From JBKCUK01 sp046318415 (lineage in GTDB: Bacteria; Pseudomonadota; Alphaproteobacteria; Caedimonadales; Caedimonadaceae): a stretch of DNA of 64,000 nucleotides. Below the pieces are notes generated by a model. It was not told the DNA's origin. It searched no databases and worked only from the letters and a program-made list of their open reading frames with translations. Positions 26,433 through 33,964 of the stretch are shown here, piece by piece. A program made the position numbers and the translations under genes. Location: assembly GCA_046318415.1 (NCBI GenBank), contig JBKCUK010000004.1:165775-229774 (forward strand), written 5' to 3'. Positions within the stretch are counted from its first letter, which is position 1; every line of letters starts with the position of its first letter.

Positions 26433-27773
26433 TCAAGAGAAATGTTGTGCAATGCGCAATGTTTTTTTCGATTGAATGGTTACAAGCCCATAGCTGAGGG
26501 CAAAGAGAGGCAGTAACCAGAACCAGAAAATGGTCACAAACCCCTTGCCCGCTGTTGGCAAAACAGGAGTGTTCACCAGCCACAGCGCCACATTGGGTGT
26601 AGTTCCAGCCAACAGGGCATAACCAAGGGAGATGGCAAGGGCCATGGATGTGTAGCGGTAGCGGACATCAAATAATTGATTAATATAGGGCATCACACAT
26701 CCGGTCAGTGTTTGACTGGCAATGGTAATCATGGTCATGAAGGTCAACGCGACCAGGAAATTTTCAGGACCGAACAGGGTTACCGACTCCAGATCGCACC
26801 ATCCGTAAGGACACGTCAAGACGGCGAAACTGAGCCCCCCTAGGCTAATCCAAGCGAGAAGGGCTTTTTTAATGGCGCTGGTCTCGTCTGAGCCTGAGAA
26901 AATACGCCCCGACACAAAAACGGTGAGTCCTGCAACCCCCATGATGAAGAAGTTAGTCCACAAAATACTGGCCGAGGAAAGCCCACCTTGTTTCAGCAGC
27001 TGATTCCCAAAGACCGTACTGATGTAAAGCGGGGCTGCACACATCCCTGCAAGAAGCATGGCGGTACAAAATACCCGTATGGAGCGCCATATGTAACGAT
27101 AGGATTCACGCACCACATTCTCAGATAGCTCATGGGCACTCTCAAATTCAGGGGACTCAGACAAATTGCGGCGCAGCCAGTAAACACCAAAGGCTGCAAT
27201 ACCCCCTGCAACAAAGGGCACCCGCCAGCCCCATTCGGGCATGGAGGGGTGCGTGGCAACAGCGCCAAGAGCCATGGCCAACATGGCGCCCAAAAAGCCA
27301 ACCGAGATCATACTGGAGGTGGCTTCGTGGCGCTGCCCCCGCTCAGTGGTCTCGCACAAATAAAGATTAATGCCGGCGTACTCTGCGCCATAGAAAAAGC
27401 CCTGGGCAAGCCGGGCCAGGACCACAGACCATGTGGCGATCATTCCAATGTCGTTATAAGAGGGGGTCAGGCCAATAATTAAGGTTGGAATCCCGACGAG
27501 CACGATAGACCAAAGCAAAGCTTTGCGTCGGCCAAGCTTGTCGCCGATGGCGCCAAAAACCATGGCCCCCAAGGGGCGGGCGAGAAAACCTGCTGCAAAC
27601 GCCCCAAAGGAAGCTGCCAATTGCCCATATCTGCCTGCTGTTGGTGGAAAAAACAACGGGGCTAACATTACCGCAAAAAAGCCGTAGATCGTGCTGTCGT
27701 AGCATTCAACAACGTGACCAAGAGCCAAGGACAGCTTTTGCCTAAAATTCGCAGGTTTTACACCTTGGGTCAT
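26433..27773 (-). CDS. MFS transporter, metabolite:H+ symporter (ProP-like) family, copy 1
   Basis: A 446-aa inner-membrane transporter with twelve predicted helices. The family signature of the loop after helix 2 is intact (GAIGDKLGRRKALL), as is the GFFYGAEYAG stretch in helix 5. Relatives move osmolytes such as proline and betaine, or dicarboxylates; no substrate can be assigned. The start is ATG 27771-27773, preceded by AGGAGAACAG. It lies 91 bp after a second, clearly related MFS gene and is probably the last gene of a LysR-MFS-MFS unit, ending near tRNA-Leu. Confidence 0.88.
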   Translation of the reverse strand: MTQGVKPANFRQKLSLALGHVVECYDSTIYGFFAVMLAPLFFPPTAGRYGQLAASFGAFAAGFLARPLGAMVFGAIGDKLGRRKALLWSIVLVGIPTLIIGLTPSYNDIGMIATWSVVLARLAQGFFYGAEYAGINLYLCETTERGQRHEATSSMISVGFLGAMLAMALGAVATHPSMPEWGWRVPFVAGGIAAFGVYWLRRNLSESPEFESAHELSENVVRESYRYIWRSIRVFCTAMLLAGMCAAPLYISTVFGNQLLKQGGLSSASILWTNFFIMGVAGLTVFVSGRIFSGSDETSAIKKALLAWISLGGLSFAVLTCPYGWCDLESVTLFGPENFLVALTFMTMITIASQTLTGCVMPYINQLFDVRYRYTSMALAISLGYALLAGTTPNVALWLVNTPVLPTAGKGFVTIFWFWLLPLFALSYGLVTIQSKKTLRIAQHFS

Positions 27774-27864
27774 ACTGTTCTCCTGGAAAGGGGGCGTTTG
27801 TTTGTATCCCTTTCGCATCAATAAACGCCGTGCACCGACCAGCAGCGCTTTGCTTTATGGCGAA

Positions 27865-29187
27865 TTAACTTAACCTTTGTTCTAGGGTCAAGCTTTTCGT
27901 CAAAAAAGATGTTCTGCGTTCTACTTTTCTCACCATGAAAAGGCCAAGCCCAATCATGGGAAGAATAAACAGGAACAAAATTGCTGGTACACCTTCCATC
28001 CAATGGGGGACGCCTCGCAGTTGCTCTAAGTAAAGACAAATGTTTGGTGTTAACCCACCAATGACCGCATAGCCCAACGTTACAGATAGGGCACTTTCGG
28101 TCAGACGATATTTCGAATTAAACAGTGAGTGAACATAAGGCATCGCCCAGCTTCCTATTGGTCCACTTGCTGAGCTCAAAATTGCCACAAATACAATGGC
28201 ATTCAAAGGGGGAATCTCGGCAAGAGAGTATCCAATCAGTGGAAAAGCTGAGCACAGTGCCAGAACTCCCGTAATCACGAGGGAGATGGCTGTTGTATTC
28301 TTAAAATTCATTTTTGAGAAAAACAGGCCAAAAAGATAAATGAACAGACCTGTCTGCGCCAAAATGAAAAAATCGACGAGGAAAATGGCAGAGTGGCTCA
28401 GACCGCTTTGGTGCAGTAAGCTGTTGCCAAAAACAGTGGCCGAAAACAGTGGAATGGCACTAATGCCGGCGATCACAGATCCTGTTATGGTCCGAAAGCG
28501 GTTGTTAAACGCATTCATTAAGGGCGCAAAGATTTGCTTTTTACTGTGAATTTCAAGTCTGGATTCTGCGGCCTCCGCTAAGTCCTTATCCTTGGATTTG
28601 CTGGTAAAGTAAGCCACAAACGCAAAAAAACCACCAAAGACAAAAATAAGACGCCAAGACCAATTCGGCATGGATGGGATATTTAAAAGTGCGCTGAGAA
28701 GCATGGCAAGCATCGCGCCGCCAAAACCAATGAAAACCATGCGCGCTGATTTTGCTGAGCGTTTACTTTCGGATTCGGCCGTATCACAGCTGTGCATCGT
28801 AGCGCCAACATACTCAATACCGTAGACAAACCCCTGGCATGCCCGGAAGAGAATAATGGCAATAGGCGCTAAAATACCGATGGATTCGAAGGAGGGCGTG
28901 AGGGCAATGGCCAAGGTGGGAATACCCATCAAGGCGACAGACAAACGCAACGCCTTGCGTAAACCTTTGGTGTCACCCAAAAATCCAATAAATAAAGCAC
29001 CCAAGGGTTGCGCTAACAAACCGACGGCAAAAGCTGCGTAAGAGGCTGCAAGACGCAGCCATTCTTCCTGCTCTGCTGGGAAAAAGACATCGGCGAGAAA
29101 AAACGCAAAATACCCATATAAAGTGCCATTAAACACCTGGGCAAAATGACCAATCGAGATCGATAAACTTTCAGTTTTCTTTTCCAC
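27865..29187 (-). CDS. MFS transporter, ProP-like family, copy 2 (divergent motif A)
   Basis: A 440-aa paralogue of the adjacent MFS protein: shared elements include the FFP segment after helix 1, LGA with G-x-x-GD, IGIL/IGMI in helix 4 and the NIPSMPNWSWR versus HPSMPEWGWR block. The loop 2-3 motif has drifted to GDTKGLRKAL, losing the first arginine of GRR, so coupling or gating may differ. The start is GTG 29185-29187 with AAAAGGGA 8 bases upstream; a TTG at 29217 would overlap the LysR gene. It looks more AT-rich than copy 1. The substrate is unknown. Confidence 0.86.
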   Translation of the reverse strand: MEKKTESLSISIGHFAQVFNGTLYGYFAFFLADVFFPAEQEEWLRLAASYAAFAVGLLAQPLGALFIGFLGDTKGLRKALRLSVALMGIPTLAIALTPSFESIGILAPIAIILFRACQGFVYGIEYVGATMHSCDTAESESKRSAKSARMVFIGFGGAMLAMLLSALLNIPSMPNWSWRLIFVFGGFFAFVAYFTSKSKDKDLAEAAESRLEIHSKKQIFAPLMNAFNNRFRTITGSVIAGISAIPLFSATVFGNSLLHQSGLSHSAIFLVDFFILAQTGLFIYLFGLFFSKMNFKNTTAISLVITGVLALCSAFPLIGYSLAEIPPLNAIVFVAILSSASGPIGSWAMPYVHSLFNSKYRLTESALSVTLGYAVIGGLTPNICLYLEQLRGVPHWMEGVPAILFLFILPMIGLGLFMVRKVERRTSFLTKSLTLEQRLS

Positions 29188-29200
29188 AATACATTCCCTT

Positions 29201-30115
29201 TTATCCCTGTTCTTCAAGCTCGAACCCCCGATCGAGGGCAGATTTTTTTACAAATTCTTCGAGCGCTTTTGCCGAGTTTGTCCGATCTTCGAGACGGCCA
29301 ACCTTGACACCAAATATTGTATGTCGGACTGGCCCTTCGATGTCGGGTAAAACGCGTACAAGATTATAATTGTAAAATACAGAAGTTTCGCACGGCATGG
29401 CGGCAATTCCAAAACCCTGTTGCGTAACAGACGCAATGGCGGCTGTTGAATTCACGATGATGCGGGGTGCAAGAGGCGGCAAATCCCCGGTACTGCCAGT
29501 TAAATGCCAATCAATATCTGGAAGTCCTGTGAACGGACTTGGGCCGTAGGCAATAATGGTGTGATTTAAAAGATCACGTCCTGATTGAGGCGTGCCGTTT
29601 TCTTCCAGATATTCGCGGCTTGCAAATAAACCAAAACGGTGGACAATGCGCCACTTCATGTCAACGCGATCCGAGTTGTGCAGCGGGCGAATGAAAACAT
29701 CGGCTGCATTCATTTGATCAGGTGTTAGAAAATCATCCATGCTGACGTCAATTTTCACCTGATGATGTTTGACGAACTCTTTCAGCCCTGCAATCAACCA
29801 TGAAGATGCCATGGCTTTTGTGGTTGCAACGCGCAGCGACCCATAGCTTGCACTGCCTTGGTCGGACATCTGCGTTTCGCTGGTGGCAAGGTCGATGGCC
29901 TCAAGGATTTTCTGTGCGTGCCGGGCCAAAGTTATGCCGGCTTGTGTAAGGTAAGCCTGGCCGTGTTCGCGCACGAAAAGTTGGGCTCCCACCTTTTTCT
30001 CAAGCTGTTGTAGCTGATACCAAAAGGTGTGCGGCGGCATGCCGCACTTTTGAAAGTCGGGACGACCGTCAGCTTGGGACAAATGTAAAAGGGCGCGAAG
30101 CGATTTTTGGTCCAT
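29201..30115 (-). CDS. LysR-family transcriptional regulator
   Basis: A 304-aa DNA-binding regulator. The N-terminal winged helix-turn-helix (about 1-65) contains LRALLHLSQADGRPDFQKCG and the recognition part WYQLQQLEKKVGAQLFVRE; the remainder (about 90-300) is the periplasmic-binding-protein-like effector domain. The start is ATG 30113-30115 (a GTG two codons earlier is also open). It is followed 13 bp later by MFS copy 2 on the same strand, so it probably controls its own operon. A candidate operator dyad lies at 30193-30209. The effector is unknown. Confidence 0.92.
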   Translation of the reverse strand: MDQKSLRALLHLSQADGRPDFQKCGMPPHTFWYQLQQLEKKVGAQLFVREHGQAYLTQAGITLARHAQKILEAIDLATSETQMSDQGSASYGSLRVATTKAMASSWLIAGLKEFVKHHQVKIDVSMDDFLTPDQMNAADVFIRPLHNSDRVDMKWRIVHRFGLFASREYLEENGTPQSGRDLLNHTIIAYGPSPFTGLPDIDWHLTGSTGDLPPLAPRIIVNSTAAIASVTQQGFGIAAMPCETSVFYNYNLVRVLPDIEGPVRHTIFGVKVGRLEDRTNSAKALEEFVKKSALDRGFELEEQG

Positions 30116-30173
30116 GTTCACTCGTCCGTTGGGGTGAAAACATCGCTATTCATAAATTTTTAACGCTACCCTC

Positions 30174-30209
30174 TTGACATTCGATCAGAAATCGTGAATT
30201 TTAATCACG
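30174..30209. promoter_or_regulatory. TTGACA box and LysR-type dyad
   Basis: A perfect TTGACA (30174-30179) on the plus strand is followed by the 17-bp inverted repeat CGTGA-N7-TCACG (30193-30209), whose spacing fits a LysR-type T-N11-A site. The dyad lies about 80 bp upstream of the LysR start codon and overlaps where a -10 box for the plus-strand RNA would fall, although no good -10 is visible. Both readings come from sequence pattern alone. Confidence 0.4.
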
Positions 30210-30239
30210 TGGCGCAAGAATTTTTCTTCTGGTTGTTGA

Positions 30240-30451
30240 GCCCACTGCTCCGACTAGATGCCCTGGTTAGCGAAAGCATCCAAAACGTAGCGTCCTCCAT
30301 GAGGGTTGTCAACGTTGCAGATGCTAAATTGCCCAAGGGCTAAAAGTTTCGTGCATCCCAAGTGCGCGAATTCTCGGTAAGGGCCTCCCTGCCCTACCGA
30401 GCCTCCCTGTAAACTGCCGGGGCTAGTTTCGACTAGTCCCGGTCTTTTTTT
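30240..30451 (+). ncRNA. Candidate structured small RNA or attenuated leader
   Basis: No convincing ORF is present, but a chain of helices is: GATGC/GCATC (30257-30261 with 30276-30280), CCTC/GAGG (30294-30304), a second GATGC/GCATC (30320-30324 with 30353-30357) enclosing GCCC/GGGC, an 11-bp hairpin with one bulged A (30373-30401) and the terminator at 30417-30451. GACTAG at 30252-30257 is complementary to CTAGTC in the 3' arm of the terminator, so an alternative antiterminator pairing is conceivable. I could not match it to tmRNA, SRP RNA, RNase P RNA or 6S RNA by eye. The 5' end is a guess. Confidence 0.5.
30417..30451 (+). terminator. Strong Rho-independent terminator with TTCG loop
   Basis: An 11-bp stem (30417-30427 with 30432-30442, one G-T pair) closes a TTCG tetraloop and is followed by TC and seven T residues. 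It is one of the strongest intrinsic terminators in the window, with no protein-coding gene directly upstream on that strand. Confidence 0.92.
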
Positions 30452-30597
30452 GCATTATATCAAATGCGGCTGTCAACTGAAATGCTGCTTTGTGGGGTTG
30501 TTTGGCGTGGTTGAAATTGCGTTTAGTTTTCTGCCGATGAGTTGAGAGCTTGCGCTTTCCATAAATGTGAACGCTTTAACCCTAAGGATGGGGTGAG

Positions 30598-30798
30598 ATG
30601 ACGAGAGGAAAAAATTTGCGCGTCCTCTTTCTACTCTTTTTGCTCTTATTATTGCTGTTTTGGGTGTTGAATTTTGCTTTTCGCTATCATTCCCTCGATG
30701 TTCTGCAGGATTTAATCGGTTTTCTGGCTGTTTTTGGTGTGCCTTTGGTTCTTGTTGCTGTTGGTTTATTTTGTAAATCTAAAGATAGGGCGCAATAA
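30598..30798 (+). CDS. Small two-helix membrane protein, unknown function
   Basis: A 66-aa ORF starting at ATG 30598 with AAGGATGGGGTGAG directly upstream. The N-terminus is basic (MTRGKNLR), then a leucine-rich helix (FLLFLLLLLLFWVLNF), a short polar link, a second helix (IGFLAVFGVPLVLVAVGLF) and a basic tail (KSKDR). I recognise no family. The layout is like that of small holin-like or regulatory membrane peptides, but that is only a shape comparison. It lies in the AT-rich region and is followed by a similar small ORF. A clear ribosome site and the tandem arrangement argue that it is expressed. Confidence 0.5.
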   Translation: MTRGKNLRVLFLLFLLLLLLFWVLNFAFRYHSLDVLQDLIGFLAVFGVPLVLVAVGLFCKSKDRAQ

Positions 30799-30817
30799 GG
30801 AAGATACGAATATCAAA

Positions 30818-31015
30818 TTGGCTAAAAAGATTCTTAAATATGTATTGGTATCTTATCTCCTGTTCTATGTTAGCCTTCTTTTATTGTACATGTGTTCGTT
30901 TGGGTGTTTTTTGGGTTTTTTTGTAGAGTTTATGACGTGGGGCGCCCTTTTAATCATTCCCCCTGGGCTTGCTTATTTGTGGGGTCTCTTCGATCCGCCA
31001 AAGAGGGGTTCATAA
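30818..31015 (+). CDS. Second small two-helix membrane protein, unknown function
   Basis: A 65-aa reading from TTG 30818: basic start (AKKILK), hydrophobic helix (VLVSYLLFYVSLLLLYM), a second helix ending IIPPGLAYLWGLF, then a basic DPPKRGS tail. The frame is open back to 30734, but that part overlaps the previous gene; AAGGAAG at the previous stop codon suggests a start shortly after it, though its spacing to TTG 30818 is long. The topology mirrors the preceding ORF, so the two could be a diverged pair. No family is recognised. Confidence 0.42.
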   Translation: MAKKILKYVLVSYLLFYVSLLLLYMCSFGCFLGFFVEFMTWGALLIIPPGLAYLWGLFDPPKRGS

Positions 31016-31527
31016 AGTATTCATGGATAGGGTGAAGGCCGTTAAGGAAAATATTGGGCGTTCTGCGTATGTCCTGCCTTGAGGGGCCCTGGTTCTAGGG
31101 GCTAACATAAATGAAATTTCTATCCTTTTTCTGATATTGTCTTGTATCAATCATCTCGTTTCTTGATGTGTAACTTGTGCTAGATTGCAAAACTGTAGAG
31201 TGTTGCATCTATATGGCAGGTGTTTAGCATTCGGATCTATTCCTACCCCGGCGACAACTTTTGTTCATTTTCTTTTTATTTGTGTTTCCCGCTTTTCTAC
31301 ATGGGGTCCCCCGCTGTGGTTGGGGTGTATCAAATAATTAAAAATTAATTAATGTCATTTTAACCTAAATCAAGCCCTAATATCCGACCCATGCGCGGAT
31401 GACAGGTCAATTTTTTACTCTATTATTAATTTTTATTATTTGAAGTAAAAAGTAATTTGACTGATGTTTGGCGGATTTGGGATTTAGTAAGTATTTTTCT
31501 TATTCTACATAGGGTTAAATTTTATTC
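31016..31527. other. AT-rich intergenic region with a broken micro-ORF
   Basis: About 510 bp without a supportable gene, visibly richer in A and T than the flanks (for example 31320-31450). A 19-codon ORF starts at ATG 31023, reaches TGA at 31080-31082, and the same frame then stays open for 27 more hydrophobic codons, as if a third small membrane protein had been cut by a stop. No DnaA boxes, tRNA or terminator were recognised. Confidence 0.45.
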
Positions 31528-31555
31528 TTGACATATGAAACTGGGAGTCTATGAT
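31528..31555 (+). promoter_or_regulatory. Promoter of the nfu gene
   Basis: TTGACA (31528-31533) and TATGAT (31550-31555) are 16 bp apart. The -10 box ends 44 bp before the TTG start of the nfu gene. Both hexamers are near consensus, so this is the best promoter match in the window. Confidence 0.65.
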
Positions 31556-31599
31556 CCGAAAAGATAATGCATGGACCAACCACGTGAGGACCCCTAGGC

Positions 31600-32151
31600 T
31601 TGTTTATACAAACCGAAGAGACCCCAAATCCAGCCACACTGAAGTTTATCCCTGGACGCACCGTCTTGGCGGGCGCCACGGCAACTTATCCTTCGCGAGA
31701 AGCAGCGGCGAATAATCCGCTGGCCCATCGCCTGTTTGAGGTCAGTGGGGTTGAAGGCGTGTTTTTTGGGGAAGACTTTATCAGTATTACCAAAAATGAC
31801 GCGGTAGATTGGCTGGTGATTAAGCCCGCTCTGCTGGGCGCCATTATGGATTATTTTTTGCGTCACGATCAGGTCACCCTAAGTGAAGACGCACAGACAT
31901 CTACACCCACCTATGATACCAGTGATCCTGTGATCGCTGAAATTTGCGAACTGTTGGAGACACGCATCCGTCCAGCCGTTGCGCAAGACGGGGGTGATAT
32001 TCAATTTGTGAAATTCGAAAATGGGATCGTCTATGTCAGTATGCATGGTGCATGCTCGGGATGCCCCAGTTCAACGGCCACCTTGAAATCAGGAATTGAA
32101 AACATGCTGCGGCATTATGTTCCCGAAGTTCAAGAAGTTTGCGCCATCTGA
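31600..32151 (+). CDS. nfu: NifU-like iron-sulfur scaffold/carrier (Nfu type)
   Basis: A 183-aa protein that carries Fe-S clusters to target enzymes. It has an N-terminal Nfu domain (about 1-90, FIQTEETPNPATLKFIPGR, typical of mitochondrial and alphaproteobacterial Nfu) and a C-terminal NifU domain with the cluster-binding GACSGCPSS (CxxC). The start is TTG 31600, chosen because the conserved FIQTEETPNP begins at the next codon; the upstream ribosome site (GAGGA) is moderate. Lipoyl synthase is a classic Nfu client, and lipB lies two genes downstream, which may be more than chance. Confidence 0.95.
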   Translation: MFIQTEETPNPATLKFIPGRTVLAGATATYPSREAAANNPLAHRLFEVSGVEGVFFGEDFISITKNDAVDWLVIKPALLGAIMDYFLRHDQVTLSEDAQTSTPTYDTSDPVIAEICELLETRIRPAVAQDGGDIQFVKFENGIVYVSMHGACSGCPSSTATLKSGIENMLRHYVPEVQEVCAI

Positions 32152-32186
32152 TTTTTTTTACTAACCAATCTAGGAGCCATGAAGAG

Positions 32187-33227
32187 ATGAAGAAACAGTC
32201 ACGTCTTTTCCATACTCTTGAGCGTTGGACACGCCCGACCTTGTTGGGACTGACGGCGTTGATGATTTCCGCACTCTATATTTTAGCCCTTTTGGGTCCT
32301 GTATCGCTTATTAAAAAGCGGACGCCAAGTGTTGTGGCGGCAACCACCCTTGAGCAAAGCAGCGAGACCAACATGGGTCTCACAACCAAGCGCGCCCCAA
32401 AGGCTGGTGCAGGCCTCGTTAAAAAGGTGTCGATCAAGAATGCGTCCACGCCTTGCCACGTGGATCAGCAGGGCCACACGGTGTGCGTTGATGAGACATC
32501 ACAACTTGAACAGGTTTTTGATGCCCATGGCTACTGCCTGAAGGGATGTGCGTCGGGCGAAAAGTCGGTGCCGCGCGTCTATCTTGCATCGTTGCCTAAG
32601 GACTTTTCAAAGCGCAACAGTACGGCCAGCAAGCGCGAAGTCTTTCTGAAAACCATGCTGCCGCTTATTTTAAAAACCAACGAAGATATTCGCCGTGAGC
32701 GCGGCCTGTTGCTACAAATTAAGACCAATCGGGATCAGGGCAAATCTCTAACACCCGGTCAAAGAAAAGCTCTGATGAACTTGGCGACCAAATATAAGTT
32801 GGCCCGTCCTTCCGTGGATGAGTTGTTGAAGCGTGTGGATGAAATCCCGCCCTCATTGGCCCTCAGCCAAGCCATTGTGGAGACAGGATGGGGTGTTTCC
32901 CATGCTGCAGGTCGTAAAAATTCGCCTTTCGGGGTGATGGCATCGTCCACAAAGGTTAAGAAGTATGATTCTCTTGAGGAGAGTGTACGGGGCTATATCC
33001 ACAATTTGAACACCCACAATGCCTACGCGAAGATGCGACAAATTCGATCGGAATTGCGGGGCTGCGGCGAGCATTTGTGTGGCATTAAGCTTGCCGATGG
33101 CTTGCAGCGCTATTCGGAATTGGGGCAAGGGTACATCGCCCGTCTCCGGGGCGTCATTCGTCAGCACGATCTGAAAAAGTTTGATCAGTCGCAGCTGAGC
33201 AAAACACATAAACGCGGCAGTCTGTAA
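32187..33227 (+). CDS. Membrane-anchored glucosaminidase (Bax-like peptidoglycan hydrolase)
   Basis: A 346-aa protein with a basic N-terminus, one transmembrane helix (about 20-45, LLGLTALMISALYILALLG), a long linker and a C-terminal mannosyl-glycoprotein endo-beta-N-acetylglucosaminidase-like domain (about 215-335). The domain shows LALSQAIVETGWGVS with the candidate catalytic Glu, KNSPFGVMA, the repeat-like YIHNLNTHNAYAKMR and a final YSELGQGYIARLRGVI. This matches E. coli Bax and FlgJ-type hydrolases that cut the glycan strands. The start is ATG 32187; an upstream frame to 32139 overlaps the nfu gene. Four cysteines in the linker could form disulfides in the periplasm. Confidence 0.88.
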   Translation: MKKQSRLFHTLERWTRPTLLGLTALMISALYILALLGPVSLIKKRTPSVVAATTLEQSSETNMGLTTKRAPKAGAGLVKKVSIKNASTPCHVDQQGHTVCVDETSQLEQVFDAHGYCLKGCASGEKSVPRVYLASLPKDFSKRNSTASKREVFLKTMLPLILKTNEDIRRERGLLLQIKTNRDQGKSLTPGQRKALMNLATKYKLARPSVDELLKRVDEIPPSLALSQAIVETGWGVSHAAGRKNSPFGVMASSTKVKKYDSLEESVRGYIHNLNTHNAYAKMRQIRSELRGCGEHLCGIKLADGLQRYSELGQGYIARLRGVIRQHDLKKFDQSQLSKTHKRGSL

Positions 33228-33244
33228 ACATACAGGAGGAGGGG

Positions 33245-33964
33245 GTGAATACGAAAGCTGGGAGACACCCAAAGCTTGAGTGTCCCTCCACTGACGTATT
33301 GATCCCCCCTCAACCCCCCTTGATGTCCCATCAAGGGACGTCCAAGCCAGAATGGCGACTAAGCTCTAGCTCTGATCCAGTAGACTATGCTGAAGCACTT
33401 CAAGCCATGGAAGTGCGGGTCCAAGGCATACAAAACGCAAGTGCGTCTGAGTTGGTTTGGCTCCTTGAGCATCCCCCCCTTTATACCCTTGGCACCAGCG
33501 CCAATGCCACAGATGTGCTGGATTCAGCATTGCCCACCTACACAACTGGTCGCGGCGGCAAGGTCACCTATCACGGTCCTGGCCAACGGGTTGCTTATCT
33601 GATGCTGGATCTGAATCAACGCAGCAAAGATCTTCGGGCGTATGTGCATGCCCTGGAGGCATGGCTTATCCTGACGTTGCGGCATTTCGATATCAAGGCC
33701 GAGCGACGTCTGGGGCGCATTGGTTTGTGGGTTACTGCGGCAGGGGAAGAGCGCAAGATTGCCGCCATTGGGGTGCGGGTCCAGAAGTGGGTAACATCCC
33801 ATGGCATTGCCCTCAATGTTTCCCCTAACCTTCGTCACTTTCAAGGGATCGTTCCTTGTGGCCTTGCCAATTACGGCGTCACCTCGATGCATGACTTGGG
33901 CATCCCCTGCGCCATGGACCATGTGGATGCCGTGCTACGCCAGACGTTTGAAAAGATTTTCTAG
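33245..33964 (+). CDS. lipB: Lipoyl(octanoyl) transferase
   Basis: Transfers octanoate from acyl carrier protein to the lipoyl domains of pyruvate and 2-oxoglutarate dehydrogenases; cytosolic. The 239-aa product starts at GTG 33245 directly after AGGAGGAGGG. Signatures are RGGKVTYHGPGQ, the catalytic lysine in KIAAIGVR, GIALNV and the catalytic cysteine in IVPCGL. The first 30 residues are a Pro-rich extension not needed for the fold; an internal ATG at 33323 lacks a ribosome site. It overlaps the convergent ELM1-type gene by 4 bp. Confidence 0.96.
   Translation: MNTKAGRHPKLECPSTDVLIPPQPPLMSHQGTSKPEWRLSSSSDPVDYAEALQAMEVRVQGIQNASASELVWLLEHPPLYTLGTSANATDVLDSALPTYTTGRGGKVTYHGPGQRVAYLMLDLNQRSKDLRAYVHALEAWLILTLRHFDIKAERRLGRIGLWVTAAGEERKIAAIGVRVQKWVTSHGIALNVSPNLRHFQGIVPCGLANYGVTSMHDLGIPCAMDHVDAVLRQTFEKIF

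Noticed and set aside
30240..30451. Permuted two-piece tmRNA
   Set aside because: No T-arm sequence, no encoded CCA end and no plausible tag reading frame were found.
31080..31082. TGA recoding as tryptophan
   Set aside because: Genes throughout the window end in TGA and use TGG for Trp, so a decayed ORF is simpler.
31320..31460. Replication origin in the AT-rich stretch
   Set aside because: No TTATCCACA-type DnaA boxes and no dnaA, gidA or hemE neighbour.
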